From the NCBI RefSeq assembly GCF_017809215.1, contig NZ_CP065424.1, positions 424,001-488,000 of the forward strand: a DNA stretch of 64,000 bases, in the 5' to 3' direction. Made by a program: the position numbers and the translations under genes. Within the stretch, counting starts at the first letter, position 1; each line of letters starts with the position of its first letter. The notes under the pieces are model-generated. The model was not told where the DNA came from, did not search any database, and saw nothing but the letters and a program-made list of their open reading frames with translations. This document shows, in pieces, positions 43,616 through 53,516 of the stretch. This DNA comes from Heyndrickxia oleronia (lineage in GTDB: Bacteria; Bacillota; Bacilli; Bacillales; Bacillaceae_C).

Positions 43616-43798
43616 ATCTTAAATTTTTTCAATGTTAAGGGAGTTGAAGCCTCTTTCCTGCTAAGATACGTAAAACGGCTATTATAAATAATGGAACGCA
43701 TTCATAATAAGGATCTATTCTATTTACATGGATCTTTCCTCTATTTGGGAAAGTACTATCTCAAATATCGGTTGAAAACAGTGCCCCTCATTCAGTAA

Positions 43799-43833
43799 AG
43801 AAGTTGATTCGAAAGTATCGAAATCAACTTCTA
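43799..43833 (-). terminator. terminator hairpin at the end of pdxR
   Basis: GAAGTTGATT..CGA pairs with TCG..AATCAACTTC, with a modest T-rich tail on the minus strand (TTCTTTACTG). It overlaps the last codons. Confidence 0.5.
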
Positions 43834-45257
43834 ACGAGTTCTGATAACCGATTAATTCCATATTCAATTGTTTCTTCATCCACTTTAGAAAAACCTAATA
43901 CTAAGCCTTTACGCTTGCTTTTTAGACAATAAGGGCTAAGCGGATAGACACGTATGCCATTTTCAATGGCTTTTTTCATTATCCCCTCTTCATCAAATTC
44001 CTCATTCGCCTCAAGCAGCATATGAAGACCTGTTTCTACCCCTTTAACGGAAAATACTTCCTCTAATTTCGTGTCCGCGATCGCCTTGATCATTGCCTCA
44101 TGCCTTCTTCGATAGATATTTCTTGTGCGTCTCATATGTCTTGTGAAATGGCCTTGCTCAATAAAATGAGTGAGTGTTAGTTGTTCCATAATCGGAAGAT
44201 GACGAGAAGTAAGCTCGTATACACGAGACATTTGTGAAATGGCCTCAACAGGTCCGATAATCGCAGAGATCCGAACCCCTGGTGCAGTCATTTTGGAAAA
44301 ACTTAAAAGATAAAGGGTGCATCCGGGTTCTTGACTATATAATGTCGGGAGAGGTTCCCCGCTGTATCTAAACTCACCATCATAATCGTCCTCAATAATC
44401 CAGGCATGATTTTTCTTTGCTAGCTCTGTTAATTCTTTTCTCCTTTTGAAAGACATAATGACACCAGTGGCAGACTGATGAGAGGGTGTTACATATATCA
44501 GCTTTGACGATTCTGGAATACGATTGACTTTAATCCCATGCTCATCAACTGGTACAGGTACGACGTTCATACGTCGGTACTTCATAGCAAGCCATGCAGG
44601 TGGAAATCCTGGATCCTCAACGGAAACAGTATCTCCTTCTAATAAGAGAGCCTGTGAGATTAAGTCCACGCTTTGTTGGGCTCCAGAGGTTAATAAAATT
44701 TGATTTATATCAACATGAATTCCCCTCTCAACAGATAAATAATGTTGAATTTGTATACGTAAAGGCTCATAGCCTAAAGAATTTCCGTAACTCCAGCAAG
44801 ATAAATCTTCTCCAGAAGTGGAATGGATGAAGGACTGTCTCCATTTTTTCTGAAATAGAGTATCGATATATGGTTCATGGGGGGAAAAATCAATACTTAT
44901 TTCACTTTTCCCTCTGCTTCCAGACCATTTCTGTAATCGTTGAACACTCTCCTCAAGTATAGGGATGTCTGGGGGAGATAAATAATATGCGCTTTGTTCA
45001 TCAGTTGAAATGACCGAAGGATTCCAATCACTAACTCTTGTCCCACCCCTGCGTGATGTCACGATATAGCCTCTGCTGAAAAGCTCTTCATAGACTGCTT
45101 GTACGGTTGAACGAGAAATGCCTAATTGTTGAGCTAGCTCCCGAGTTGGGGTCAGCTTATAGCCAGCCTTCCATTTCCCGCTTGTAATATTTTCTATCGT
45201 TTGATCAAGTAATTGTTTCCAGATTGGTTTTTGATTTTTACGATCTATTTTTATCAT
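43824..45257 (-). CDS. pdxR: MocR-family regulator PdxR
   Basis: 477 residues. The GntR-type winged helix covers about 1-75 (IWKQLLDQTIENITSGKWKA, LTPTRELAQQLGISRSTVQA). The aminotransferase fold-type I domain has the PLP-lysine region LSFSKMTAPGVRISAI. It is divergent from pdxS, the standard arrangement for PLP-sensing activators of vitamin B6 synthesis. Start at 45257 (MIKIDRK) just after AAAGGAGGG; the frame extends to 45437, where it overlaps pdxS and is not used. Confidence 0.9.
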   Translation of the reverse strand: MIKIDRKNQKPIWKQLLDQTIENITSGKWKAGYKLTPTRELAQQLGISRSTVQAVYEELFSRGYIVTSRRGGTRVSDWNPSVISTDEQSAYYLSPPDIPILEESVQRLQKWSGSRGKSEISIDFSPHEPYIDTLFQKKWRQSFIHSTSGEDLSCWSYGNSLGYEPLRIQIQHYLSVERGIHVDINQILLTSGAQQSVDLISQALLLEGDTVSVEDPGFPPAWLAMKYRRMNVVPVPVDEHGIKVNRIPESSKLIYVTPSHQSATGVIMSFKRRKELTELAKKNHAWIIEDDYDGEFRYSGEPLPTLYSQEPGCTLYLLSFSKMTAPGVRISAIIGPVEAISQMSRVYELTSRHLPIMEQLTLTHFIEQGHFTRHMRRTRNIYRRRHEAMIKAIADTKLEEVFSVKGVETGLHMLLEANEEFDEEGIMKKAIENGIRVYPLSPYCLKSKRKGLVLGFSKVDEETIEYGINRLSELVRS

Positions 45258-45269
45258 CATATCCCTCCT

Positions 45270-45310
45270 TTTATGGATTGATAAAAAATAATGGTTATGG
45301 ATATATCTTA
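45270..45310. promoter_or_regulatory. direct repeats in the pdxR-pdxS control region
   Basis: TTATGGATTGATA and TTATGGATATATC occur about 22 bp apart between the divergent genes, like the tandem sites bound by MocR-type regulators. Confidence 0.4.
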
Positions 45311-45428
45311 CCAATCCAAACCCCGATATACTACCACTAAGATGAAAATAATTTTTATTGTCAAAAAACTCCTTTCTTAATATAGAAAGAGGTTGATTGA
45401 GAGTAAGAGAAAAAAAGGAGTGGGAAGA

Positions 45429-46313
<885 letters not shown>

Positions 46314-46331
46314 TCTATTCAGTCAAATGAA

Positions 46332-46377
46332 AGAAAGGACAGCCTATATGGTAAAAAGGTGTCCTTTCTATTTTTTT
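46332..46377 (+). terminator. terminator of pdxS
   Basis: AGAAAGGACA pairs with TGTCCTTTCT, followed by ATTTTTTT. Confidence 0.85.
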
Positions 46378-46548
46378 AAATTTACCCTGTATTATAGTTT
46401 TCAAAAATAATAATATTTATTTTTGTGTGTACTATGTATTCTAGCCTGTAAAATGGGGGATACCTTAGTAATCTAAGAAAATAGTGATTATTTATGCTAT
46501 TGACATTAAAATATTATTATTTTAGAATAAACACAATAATTGAATAAA

Positions 46549-46570
46549 CCTCACTTTTTGTCTAGTGAGG
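46549..46570 (+). promoter_or_regulatory. hairpin competing with riboswitch P1
   Basis: CCTCACT pairs with AGTGAGG around a short loop. The right arm overlaps the 5' strand of the riboswitch P1 helix, so both cannot form at once. Confidence 0.5.
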
Positions 46571-46745
46571 TAGAGGCGCGATATTTAACAGTCTTTAGAG
46601 GAGCTTGAGAGTGCTGTGATACTAAAGAGAAGGAAATGTCGCCGAAGTGTGTAATAGTTCTCGATGTTACATGCTGGGTCTGCAGTGAATAATTGCAGGA
46701 CTGTCTCAATAAATTGCCTAGTTTATTGAGTTGTGCTATCTCATC
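46565..46745 (+). ncRNA. lysine riboswitch (L-box)
   Basis: The sequence follows the B. subtilis lysC L-box closely: AGAGGCGCGA at the start, GTCGCCGAAG in the middle, CTGGGTCTGCAGTGAATAA and GCAGGACTGTCT in the P4/P5 region, and P1 closing TGAGGTAG with CTATCTCA. A terminator hairpin (46778-46828) follows. Lysine binding would end transcription before the hydrolase-permease operon. Confidence 0.92.
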
Positions 46746-46777
46746 AAATGGGATAAAGGGTTGAGGACTTTAGAAAT

Positions 46778-46828
46778 ACTACAACGTTTTTCTGAGTTCA
46801 TCTCGGATTTGGTTTGTAGTTTTTTTTA
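46778..46828 (+). terminator. riboswitch-controlled terminator
   Basis: ACTACAA pairs with TTGTAGT, with inner pairing CTGAG / CTCGG, followed by TTTTTTT. Confidence 0.75.
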
Positions 46829-46872
46829 TTGCCAAAAAAAGGGATAACATGTGGGCGTATGTTATTTCTTTT

Positions 46873-47041
46873 GGCTCTTTTCTCAAACATTGTAGCTATT
46901 TAAGTAACGTTTTAACAAATAACTATCGGCTAAAAGACCACTACACCCTTCATTTCACTGAGAAAAGAGCTACAAGCTTTATTAGAATCGCTGAATCTTG
47001 TATTGGGTGTAAAAGTCGGCAGTTGGACTTTTACAAACTTT
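46873..47041 (+). repeat. MITE-like dispersed repeat, full copy
   Basis: GGCTCTTTTCTCA at 46873 and its inverted partner GAGAAAAGAGC near 46961-46971, followed by the tail hairpin (TGTAAAAGTC / GGACTTTTACA). It is collinear with the copy at 856. It separates the riboswitch terminator from the first gene. Confidence 0.8.
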
Positions 47042-47088
47042 ATGAAACATCCTTTTTTAATTATTTACATGTTTAGGAGGAAACGATA

Positions 47089-47808
47089 ATGGAAAAACAA
47101 ACGCAACAAACTTTGTACTATCAATTTGAACCAGCTGGTGATGAGGAATTTAAGTTGGATCCGAATAAAACCGCTCTTTTAATCGTCGACATGCAAAATC
47201 AGTTTGTAAGCAAGGATTTCGGTGATGCTGAGGTAGCTAGGGAAAAAGGGATGTGGGATAAATGGGAGTATTTTTATAATCGTCTTGAGGATATTGCTAT
47301 TCCAAACAATCAAAAACTACTAGAGTATTTTAGAAGCAATCAATTAGAGGTTACCTTCGGTAGAATTGCTTGTCATCATAAGGATGGACGTGACCGTTCA
47401 CCTGTTCAAAGAAGACCAGGCTGGAATAATATCTTGCTTCCAATCGGTCATTATGGTGCAGAAATGATTGACGAATTAAAGCCTTTAGAAGATGAGATTG
47501 TTGTAGAAAAAACAACGGATAGTGTGCTTAGTGGCACGAATTATGAATTCTTACTTCGAAATATGGGGATCGAAACGGTAGTATGTACAGGGGTAGTTAC
47601 TGATCAATGCGTGGCATCTACTGTTAGAAGCTTAGCGGATGCAGGCTTTGAAGTTATTCTTGTAGAGGATGCATGCTGTGCAGCAACACAAGAATTACAT
47701 GATGCCGAAATTATGATTATGAATCAAATTTATTGCAAGGTTATGAGTACAAACGAAACGATAAAGCTTATTACTAGTCAAATGGAGAAAACTCCACAGG
47801 AAGCATAA
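47089..47808 (+). CDS. isochorismatase-like cysteine hydrolase
   Basis: 239 residues. Catalytic triad Asp34 (LLIVDMQNQF), Lys141 (VVEKTTDSVLSGTN) and Cys174 (VTDQCVASTVR) with the preceding GVV cis-peptide region. The VLSGT and DQCVASTVR segments resemble ureidoacrylate/biuret-type amidohydrolases (RutB-like) more than true isochorismatases. The substrate is probably an amide; its place under a lysine riboswitch with a permease suggests a lysine-related compound, which is inference. Start after AGGAGG. Confidence 0.88.
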   Translation: MEKQTQQTLYYQFEPAGDEEFKLDPNKTALLIVDMQNQFVSKDFGDAEVAREKGMWDKWEYFYNRLEDIAIPNNQKLLEYFRSNQLEVTFGRIACHHKDGRDRSPVQRRPGWNNILLPIGHYGAEMIDELKPLEDEIVVEKTTDSVLSGTNYEFLLRNMGIETVVCTGVVTDQCVASTVRSLADAGFEVILVEDACCAATQELHDAEIMIMNQIYCKVMSTNETIKLITSQMEKTPQEA

Positions 47809-47826
47809 TGAGAGGAAGCTTGTAAA

Positions 47827-49173
47827 ATGAGCGTGATTAATAATAGCGGAAATCATCCGCAGTTTAAGAGAGTACTTAATTTAAGAGATCTTGTAATCTA
47901 TGGAATTGCTTTTATGACACCAATTGCTCCAGCATATATTTATGGATATGCGGCAGTTTCAACTAAAGGTATGCTCCCGCTAGCTTATTTAATTGCTATG
48001 ATTGCGATGATGTTTTCCGCGTATAGCTATGGGCGTATGGCAGCTGCCTTCCCGGTTGCGGGTTCTACCTATTCCTATACACAGCGCTCTATTAATCCAC
48101 ATCTAGGTTTTTTTGCAGGGTGGGCAATGTTTATGGACTATGTTTTAGTGCCACTCATTGTCTTTATGGTTGGTGCTTCTTATGCCAATGCTTTAGTCCC
48201 TGCAATACCATATTGGGGTTGGGTATTGATTATTGCGGCAGTCATAACATTTGTTAATATACTAGGGATTGAGATGGCAGCGAAGACAAATAACATTCTT
48301 GTTCTTTTTATGGGGATTGTGGTTGTCATTTTTGTCGTTTTTTGTATAAAAGCCGTTATTGGTGGAGAGGGTGAAGCTACCATTCTTTCGATTAAGCCAT
48401 TTTTTAATGATGGTTCGTTCGCCACATCAGCTATTGTTGCAGGGGCTGCCATGGCGTGCTTCTCATTTTTAGGCTTTGACAGTATTACAACATTATCAGA
48501 AGAGGCGATTAATCCTAAAGATAATATGTGGAAAGCAGCGATTCTTTCATGTTTAATAGGAGGCATCATTTTTATTGTACAAGCATATGTGTCACAGCTT
48601 GTATGGCCTGATGTTCATTCGTTTAGTTCAGCAGATACAGCCCTTTTTGATATTGCTAAGGTAGCAGGAGGAGCGGCTCTAGCAACGGTATATACGATTG
48701 CAATTATTGTTTCAACCTTTACAGCAGGTATGACAGGGCAAGCAAGTGCCTCACGTTTAATGTTTAGCATGGGGCGTGATGAAGTACTACCGAAAAGATT
48801 CTTTACATATATTCACCCGAAATATAAAACGCCTATTCTTAATATTATGTTAATGTGCGTAATTAGTGTAGTAGGAGCTCTTGCTCTTCCGGCTTCCTTT
48901 GTTGCGGAATTAATGAATTTTGGCGGGCTAACAGGGTTTATGTTTGTGAATCTTTCTGTAATCATATATTATTATTTCCGAAAAAAAGAGAGGAAGTTTA
49001 TCCGATATTTCTTAATCCCAGCTTTAGGATTTTTAATTTGTTTTTATCTGTTCATTAATCTTTCCCCATTAACATTAAAAGTAGGATTTATATGGCTGGC
49101 CATCGGTTTTGTATACGCCATTATTACGACTAAAGGGTTTAGGAAAAAGCCACCTACTATGGAAGGATTATAA
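47827..49173 (+). CDS. APC-superfamily amino acid/polyamine permease
   Basis: 448 residues, about 12 membrane segments. RVLNLRDLVIYGIAFMTPIA is the first-helix motif, followed by GSTYSYTQRSINPHLGFFAG and ACFSFLGFDSITTLSEEA. It resembles PuuP-like importers. It lies 18 bp after the hydrolase and is under the lysine riboswitch, so lysine or a lysine-derived amine is a reasonable candidate. The terminator at 49247 ends the operon. Confidence 0.88.
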   Translation: MSVINNSGNHPQFKRVLNLRDLVIYGIAFMTPIAPAYIYGYAAVSTKGMLPLAYLIAMIAMMFSAYSYGRMAAAFPVAGSTYSYTQRSINPHLGFFAGWAMFMDYVLVPLIVFMVGASYANALVPAIPYWGWVLIIAAVITFVNILGIEMAAKTNNILVLFMGIVVVIFVVFCIKAVIGGEGEATILSIKPFFNDGSFATSAIVAGAAMACFSFLGFDSITTLSEEAINPKDNMWKAAILSCLIGGIIFIVQAYVSQLVWPDVHSFSSADTALFDIAKVAGGAALATVYTIAIIVSTFTAGMTGQASASRLMFSMGRDEVLPKRFFTYIHPKYKTPILNIMLMCVISVVGALALPASFVAELMNFGGLTGFMFVNLSVIIYYYFRKKERKFIRYFLIPALGFLICFYLFINLSPLTLKVGFIWLAIGFVYAIITTKGFRKKPPTMEGL

Positions 49174-49246
49174 ATTGAAATTTTGCTTGGGAAAACCTAT
49201 TTATATTCTAAATGGAATCATTCATTAAATGAATATTAACTTACAG

Positions 49247-49277
49247 GAAGCATCACAAGAGGATGCTTCTTTTTTTG
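49247..49277 (+). terminator. terminator of the lysine-riboswitch operon
   Basis: GAAGCATC pairs with GGATGCTTC, followed by TTTTTTT. Confidence 0.85.
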
Positions 49278-49391
49278 CTTAAACATTATAAGGTCTCGTA
49301 GGTCGCAGGTCTGATAAAAAAATAAAGCTAGGGTGCGTTAAATACATTAAGAGAATTCTTTATCATAAAGGTATCGAAAGGAGAAATGAAA

Positions 49392-49742
49392 ATGAAAAAA
49401 TTCTTGATGGTTTGTATAGGTATTGGGTTAGGGATTATAGCTTTATCCAGTTTAGGGAATTTGATTGGATTGGTCATCAGTGTGATTGTCGCATATTTTT
49501 CACTTAAGCAATTTCTTAAATCAGATTCATTAGGTGGAAAAATAGTATGGGCGATCATCGGTTTAATGGGAGTATCTGCAACATTTGCTAATCTTCCTGC
49601 CTTAGCAGGGGTTTTAGCCATCTATCTTTTATATGTAGGTTATAAACATTGGAAAAAGGAAGAAAAACCAGCAAAAGCATCAAAAGATCCATTCACAAAT
49701 TTTGATCAACAATGGAATGAAATCCAAGGGAAATTCAAGTAA
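49392..49742 (+). CDS. liaI: LiaI-like membrane protein
   Basis: 116 residues from ATG 49392 (or 118 from 49386; AAAGGAGAA lies just upstream). Three short hydrophobic segments are followed by a charged tail (YKHWKKEEKPAKASKDPFTN). Size, topology and the next gene (a PspA/LiaH protein) match LiaI, the membrane anchor for LiaH in the envelope-stress response. No LiaFSR regulators are in the window. Confidence 0.72.
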   Translation: MKKFLMVCIGIGLGIIALSSLGNLIGLVISVIVAYFSLKQFLKSDSLGGKIVWAIIGLMGVSATFANLPALAGVLAIYLLYVGYKHWKKEEKPAKASKDPFTNFDQQWNEIQGKFK

Positions 49743-49797
49743 TAGATAGGCCCCATGTATATAGCAAAATCATTAATAAAATGAAGGAGAATGAAAT

Positions 49798-50436
49798 ATG
49801 ACTACATTATTTGAAAAAATTAAAAATATAATAAAAGAAGATTTACAAGTTGGTATGGAAAAAAAAGACGATACACATCCGATTGCCTTATTAAATAAGT
49901 ATCTTCGTGAAAGTGAAGAGGAGACCAATAAGGTCGCGAAATTAATTGAAAGACAGCATATGTTGAAAGAAGAGTTTCAAAGAGAATTGACACAAGTAGA
50001 AGAAATGCTGGCAAAACGGAATAAACAAGCTGAAATTGCTTTAAAAGCAAATGAAATGTCATTACATGAAACAGCTAAACATGAAGAGGCGTTGTACCAG
50101 GCACAGGCAGAGAGATTAAAAGAAGCTTATCAGCAAACTTCGGTTCAATTAGAGGACCTTGAGAAGAAGCATAGGGAAATGCAAATGAAATTAAAGGATA
50201 TGCATATAAAACGTTTAGAATTAATGGGGCGTGAAAATGCCATTCAAGTAAATAAGAAGGTAAATTCAGTACTTGATCATTCTACGGACGGGAAGGCATC
50301 ATCTAGATTCGAGGATACAAAGCGCTATATGGATCAGCTTGAAACGAATACAAATCCGGGATTTGATCGAAGTTCATTTGATGCAAAAATTGAACAATTG
50401 GAAAAAGAACTGAATGAGAAAAACAATAATATATAA
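49798..50436 (+). CDS. liaH: PspA/IM30-family phage-shock protein (LiaH-like)
   Basis: 212 residues, nearly all coiled coil. It begins MTTLFEKIKNIIKEDLQVGM and contains DDTHPIALLNKYLRESEEET. This is the LiaH branch of PspA, which forms large rings and protects the membrane under antibiotic stress. AAGGAGAATG precedes the start. Paired with the LiaI-like gene. Confidence 0.85.
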   Translation: MTTLFEKIKNIIKEDLQVGMEKKDDTHPIALLNKYLRESEEETNKVAKLIERQHMLKEEFQRELTQVEEMLAKRNKQAEIALKANEMSLHETAKHEEALYQAQAERLKEAYQQTSVQLEDLEKKHREMQMKLKDMHIKRLELMGRENAIQVNKKVNSVLDHSTDGKASSRFEDTKRYMDQLETNTNPGFDRSSFDAKIEQLEKELNEKNNNI

Positions 50437-50442
50437 TCTTAG

Positions 50443-50481
50443 AAAAGGTTGATTAAAACACCGTTTTAGTCGACCTTTTTT
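50443..50481 (+). terminator. terminator of liaIH
   Basis: AAAAGGTTGATTAAAAC pairs with GTTTTAGTCGACCTTTT around ACC, followed by TT. Confidence 0.85.
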
Positions 50482-50558
50482 AGGTTAAGTCGGCCATAAT
50501 CGATTCTCCGCGCTTAGCTCCCCGATACAAAGAGCAAATTTTCCCCTTAGATATCGGG

Positions 50559-51002
50559 TTAGTCGCGCCTTTTTAGTAATTGTAAAATTGTATATCCATC
50601 GGATGGCTTTCCACCGATGCGGTAGGGAATAAGGTTTATCAAGAAGAGCCAAAAATTAAATAGCACAAAAAGTTCCCAAATCATTAAGTGATTAAGAGGA
50701 ATATAATAATGAAGGAAAAAACCAACAATGCCATTTAATAAGGGGCCAGAGCTACTGATGATGATTCGTTCAATTTTTGAAAAATAGGGTTGGCGCTCAC
50801 ATGATGTATGTGCTCCGAGAAAGTATAAAAGATGTAAGGAGAGTTTCCACTTTCGACCTGTTAAAGTAAAAATCTTTTTTCCAGTTCCAATCATCATTTC
50901 TATATGAGTTGCTCTCATCACCATAGCGCCCAAGGCATGTCCAAACTCATGGATCAAAATGGTCAATGGGGCAAAAATAAATAAAAATAAAAGAATAATC
51001 AT
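50559..51002 (-). CDS. M50-family membrane metallopeptidase
   Basis: 147 residues, small and with about four hydrophobic segments. The zinc motif H18EFGH22 lies in the first membrane segment (LTILIHEFGHALGA), and NLIPYRIGGKPSDGY matches the downstream NPDG-type motif of site-2-protease relatives. The physiological substrate is unknown. Confidence 0.82.
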   Translation of the reverse strand: MIILLFLFIFAPLTILIHEFGHALGAMVMRATHIEMMIGTGKKIFTLTGRKWKLSLHLLYFLGAHTSCERQPYFSKIERIIISSSGPLLNGIVGFFLHYYIPLNHLMIWELFVLFNFWLFLINLIPYRIGGKPSDGYTILQLLKRRD

Positions 51003-51179
51003 GTCAAACGACCTTTTTGCTTTTATTTTAACATTTTACCTTTCATTTTTGTTAACGAACTTGTATTAGTCATAAATGAATCGATATATTTTTTTGTTGA
51101 TAATTCCGACCGGTTTAGTGGAAATTTAATTGAAGAACGTATAAAATAAATACAAAACTTAACTGGTGAGGTGTAGTCA

Positions 51180-52316
51180 ATGGATTTATTATCAATGCAG
51201 ACCTTAGAAGATCGATTGCATGCAATTAATGACCTTATTCCAGCTTTTAAACAACGTGCCGCTAACAATGATTCTACAGGTCGTTTTCCTTTTGAAAATA
51301 TACAAGACTTAAAGAATAGTAATTATACACAACTTACTGCTCCACGAGAGTTTGGGGGCGGAGAAATTCCCTTATATGATTTTGTTCGATTCCAAGAAGC
51401 GATAGCGATTGGAGATGGTGCCACAGCTTTATCCATTGGCTGGCATATGGGGACGATGATGAATTTAGCAAAAAACCGACCATGGAAGGAAAGTCTATTT
51501 ACTTTTATCTGTCGAGAAGTGCAAAATGGTGCACTCCTAAATGTATGTGCAACGGAAGAACAAACAGGCAGCCCCACAAGAGGTGGGAGGCCACTGACTA
51601 CGGCGGTCAAAAATGGTGATACATGGGTCATTAGCGGAAGGAAATCATTTGCAACAATGTCTCAAATGCTTGATTTTTTTGTAGTCTCAGCAACGATTGA
51701 AGAAACGGATGAAGTGGGTTTTTTCTTAATTCCTAGCCAAGCAAATGGTGTATCCGTAGAAGAAACATGGGACAGCATCGCAATGAGATCATCGGGTAGT
51801 CATGATTTAGTTTTGGAAAATGTAGAGATTCCATTGGAGTATTTGACTGAAAAACTGGTGCAGAGGAAAAAGACAGCTACAGGTTATTTATTACATATCC
51901 CAGCATGTTACTTAGGGATTGCTGAAGCTGCAAAGAGAGAAGCTGTTCACTTTGCGAAAAACTATAAACCGAACAGTTTGCCGCATCCAATATTCGAATT
52001 ACCTGCTATCCAGCAAAAAATTGGTGAAATTGAACTTAAGCTGTTGGAATCACGGCATTTCCTCTATTCGGTTGCAAAGATGTGGGATGAGTCTTCAATA
52101 GAACAACAAAATCAACTTTCACCAGAGCTAAGTGCGGTTAAATTATCAGTAACGAATAAGGCAGTAGAAATTGTTGATCTAGCGATGAGAATTGTCGGGG
52201 CAAGAAGTTTATCCGAAAAAAGTCCATTACAACGTTACTACCGAGATGTACGTGCAGGGCTACACAATCCACCGATGGATGATATGACATTAATGTTGTT
52301 GGCAAAAAGAGTGTAA
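51180..52316 (+). CDS. acyl-CoA dehydrogenase-family flavoprotein
   Basis: 378 residues with the three-domain acyl-CoA dehydrogenase layout: N-terminal helices (LKNSNYTQLTAPREFGGGEI), beta domain (CATEEQTGSPTRGG, WVISGRKSFATMS) and C-terminal helices (AVEIVDLAMRIVGARSLSEK, then YRDVRAG). It lacks the usual YGGTNE-type glutamate motif and resembles YdbM/DszC-like members, some of which are flavin-dependent monooxygenases. It is a single gene. GAGGTG precedes the ATG. Confidence 0.85.
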   Translation: MDLLSMQTLEDRLHAINDLIPAFKQRAANNDSTGRFPFENIQDLKNSNYTQLTAPREFGGGEIPLYDFVRFQEAIAIGDGATALSIGWHMGTMMNLAKNRPWKESLFTFICREVQNGALLNVCATEEQTGSPTRGGRPLTTAVKNGDTWVISGRKSFATMSQMLDFFVVSATIEETDEVGFFLIPSQANGVSVEETWDSIAMRSSGSHDLVLENVEIPLEYLTEKLVQRKKTATGYLLHIPACYLGIAEAAKREAVHFAKNYKPNSLPHPIFELPAIQQKIGEIELKLLESRHFLYSVAKMWDESSIEQQNQLSPELSAVKLSVTNKAVEIVDLAMRIVGARSLSEKSPLQRYYRDVRAGLHNPPMDDMTLMLLAKRV

Positions 52317-52346
52317 GGGACCAAATGTATAGCAAAAGAATAAAAT

Positions 52347-52386
52347 AGCAGCGATACACAGTATAAAAGTGTTCGCTGCTTTTTTT
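52347..52386 (+). terminator. terminator of the acyl-CoA dehydrogenase relative
   Basis: AGCAGCGATACAC pairs with GTGTTCGCTGCT, followed by TTTTTT. Confidence 0.85.
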
Positions 52387-52430
52387 AGGCGTGTATTTTT
52401 TAGATGTCACAGCAGAATTTATACTTATAA

Positions 52431-52470
52431 CTTTACTTAAATAGCAACAATGTTTGAGAAAAGAGCCATT
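52431..52470 (-). repeat. dispersed repeat, left-arm fragment
   Basis: On the minus strand GGCTCTTTTCTCAAACATTG is followed by TTGCTATTTAAGTAAAG, nearly identical to the first 40 bp of the copy at 46873. Confidence 0.7.
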
Positions 52471-52557
52471 TTTTTTTGAAAAATAGTCAAACCCCCAATC
52501 GATTGAAGGCGAATTGCCATAGTCTATTAATGTAAAGCACAGAGGAGGTGTTAATAA

Positions 52558-52647
52558 ATGGGTGGAGCTGGATATGGAACAGGGTTTGCATTGCTCGTTG
52601 TCCTATTTATTTTGTTAATCATTGTTGGAGCAGCTTATCTGTATTAA
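52558..52647 (+). CDS. YjcZ-family sporulation peptide (29 residues)
   Basis: MGGAGYGTGFALLVVLFILL and IIVGAAYLY: a short glycine-rich start and one membrane helix ending IIVGAA, the YjcZ/SscA-like pattern of Bacillus spore-associated peptides. AGAGGAGGTG precedes the ATG. Probably made during sporulation; role not known in detail. Confidence 0.82.
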   Translation: MGGAGYGTGFALLVVLFILLIIVGAAYLY

Positions 52648-52680
52648 AAATTATTTAATAAAAAGGAGATGGCTACAAGA

Positions 52681-52812
52681 ATGTACGGATATGGTTACGG
52701 ATGTGGCGGATATGGAGGATATGGTTATGCACGGGGAGGATTCGGAGCAGGATTCGCGTTAATCGTTGTGTTGTTTATCCTTCTTATTATTGTTGGAGCA
52801 GCATGGTTATAA
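52681..52812 (+). CDS. YjcZ-family sporulation peptide (43 residues)
   Basis: Begins [20 protein letters not shown], then [20 protein letters not shown] and WL. The membrane helix is almost identical to that of the preceding gene, so the two are tandem paralogues differing in the Gly/Tyr-rich head. AAAAAGGAGATG precedes it. A GC-rich terminator follows. Confidence 0.85.
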   Translation: MYGYGYGCGGYGGYGYARGGFGAGFALIVVLFILLIIVGAAWL

Positions 52813-52827
52813 AATAAACGCATAAAT

Positions 52828-52858
52828 GGGGGTGTCAATTTGGGGCAGCCCCCTTTTT
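52828..52858 (+). terminator. terminator of the yjcZ-like pair
   Basis: GGGGGTG pairs with CA(G)CCCCC, followed by TTTTT. Confidence 0.75.
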
Positions 52859-52959
52859 ATTCCTAATATTAACATTCCTTAAAAAGATTTCAATAATATA
52901 TCTTAATTTCTTTAAATAGGTTATACTAAAGATAGTACATAGAAGGGAGAAGAACGAAT

Positions 52960-53142
52960 ATGGCATATTTTAAAGGCCAGAAAGAGCCTGTTCCCGAAGT
53001 TGAAACGAATGTTTGGTCATGTACAAGTGAAAGCTGCCAGGGGTGGATGAGAGAAGCTTTTACCTTTGACGAGAATCCGAAATGTCCACTTTGTGAATCG
53101 GATATGAGTAAGGAAACAAGAGTTTTACCCGTAATTGAATAA
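52960..53142 (+). CDS. ydjO: YdjO-family cold-inducible small protein
   Basis: 60 residues. Four cysteines form a zinc-ribbon-like pair of motifs: WSCTSESCQGWMREAF and CPLCESDM. This matches B. subtilis YdjO, called cold-inducible; biochemical role unknown. GGGAG lies upstream of ATG 52960. Confidence 0.85.
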   Translation: MAYFKGQKEPVPEVETNVWSCTSESCQGWMREAFTFDENPKCPLCESDMSKETRVLPVIE

Positions 53143-53223
53143 AGCAATCCTATTTTGTTGCTTTCGTAAAAATTGAAAAGCAAAGCAACAAACTATTTGT
53201 ACTCTCAATAATTGATAGTAGAA

Positions 53224-53330
53224 AGACTGTCAAAAAAGGATCATAACTCATCACATGCAGTATATTTTTAATACTGTTTTTTTTATAGGGGGATGATCTT
53301 TTGTTTTTTGGCAGTCTTTTTTTTATATTC
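53224..53330. terminator. long nested hairpin ending in T-run
   Basis: GACTGTCAAAAAAGGATCAT (53228) pairs with ATGATC..TTTTTTGGCAGTC about 95 bp later, followed by TTTTTTTT. The loop holds a second hairpin, CAGTAT / ATACTG. Longer than an ordinary terminator. Confidence 0.6.
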
Positions 53331-53516
53331 TGATTTTGGTTAAAAAGACCTATTCATTTAGAACTATACCTTAACCAGACATCTTCCTTCTTCCTGTCTT
53401 TTGTCCTATATATCGCATAAAAAAATGCTGATAAAGTTATTGATAGGTATGTCACATTTCTATGAATCTTGTAAAAAAAGTGTGTCATATTACAAAATTC
53501 CTATGGGAGGTCACAC

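Noticed and set aside
46849..47076. 75-residue frame through the dispersed repeat
   Set aside because: It reads through the repeat hairpins; the equivalent frame is not open in the copy at 856.
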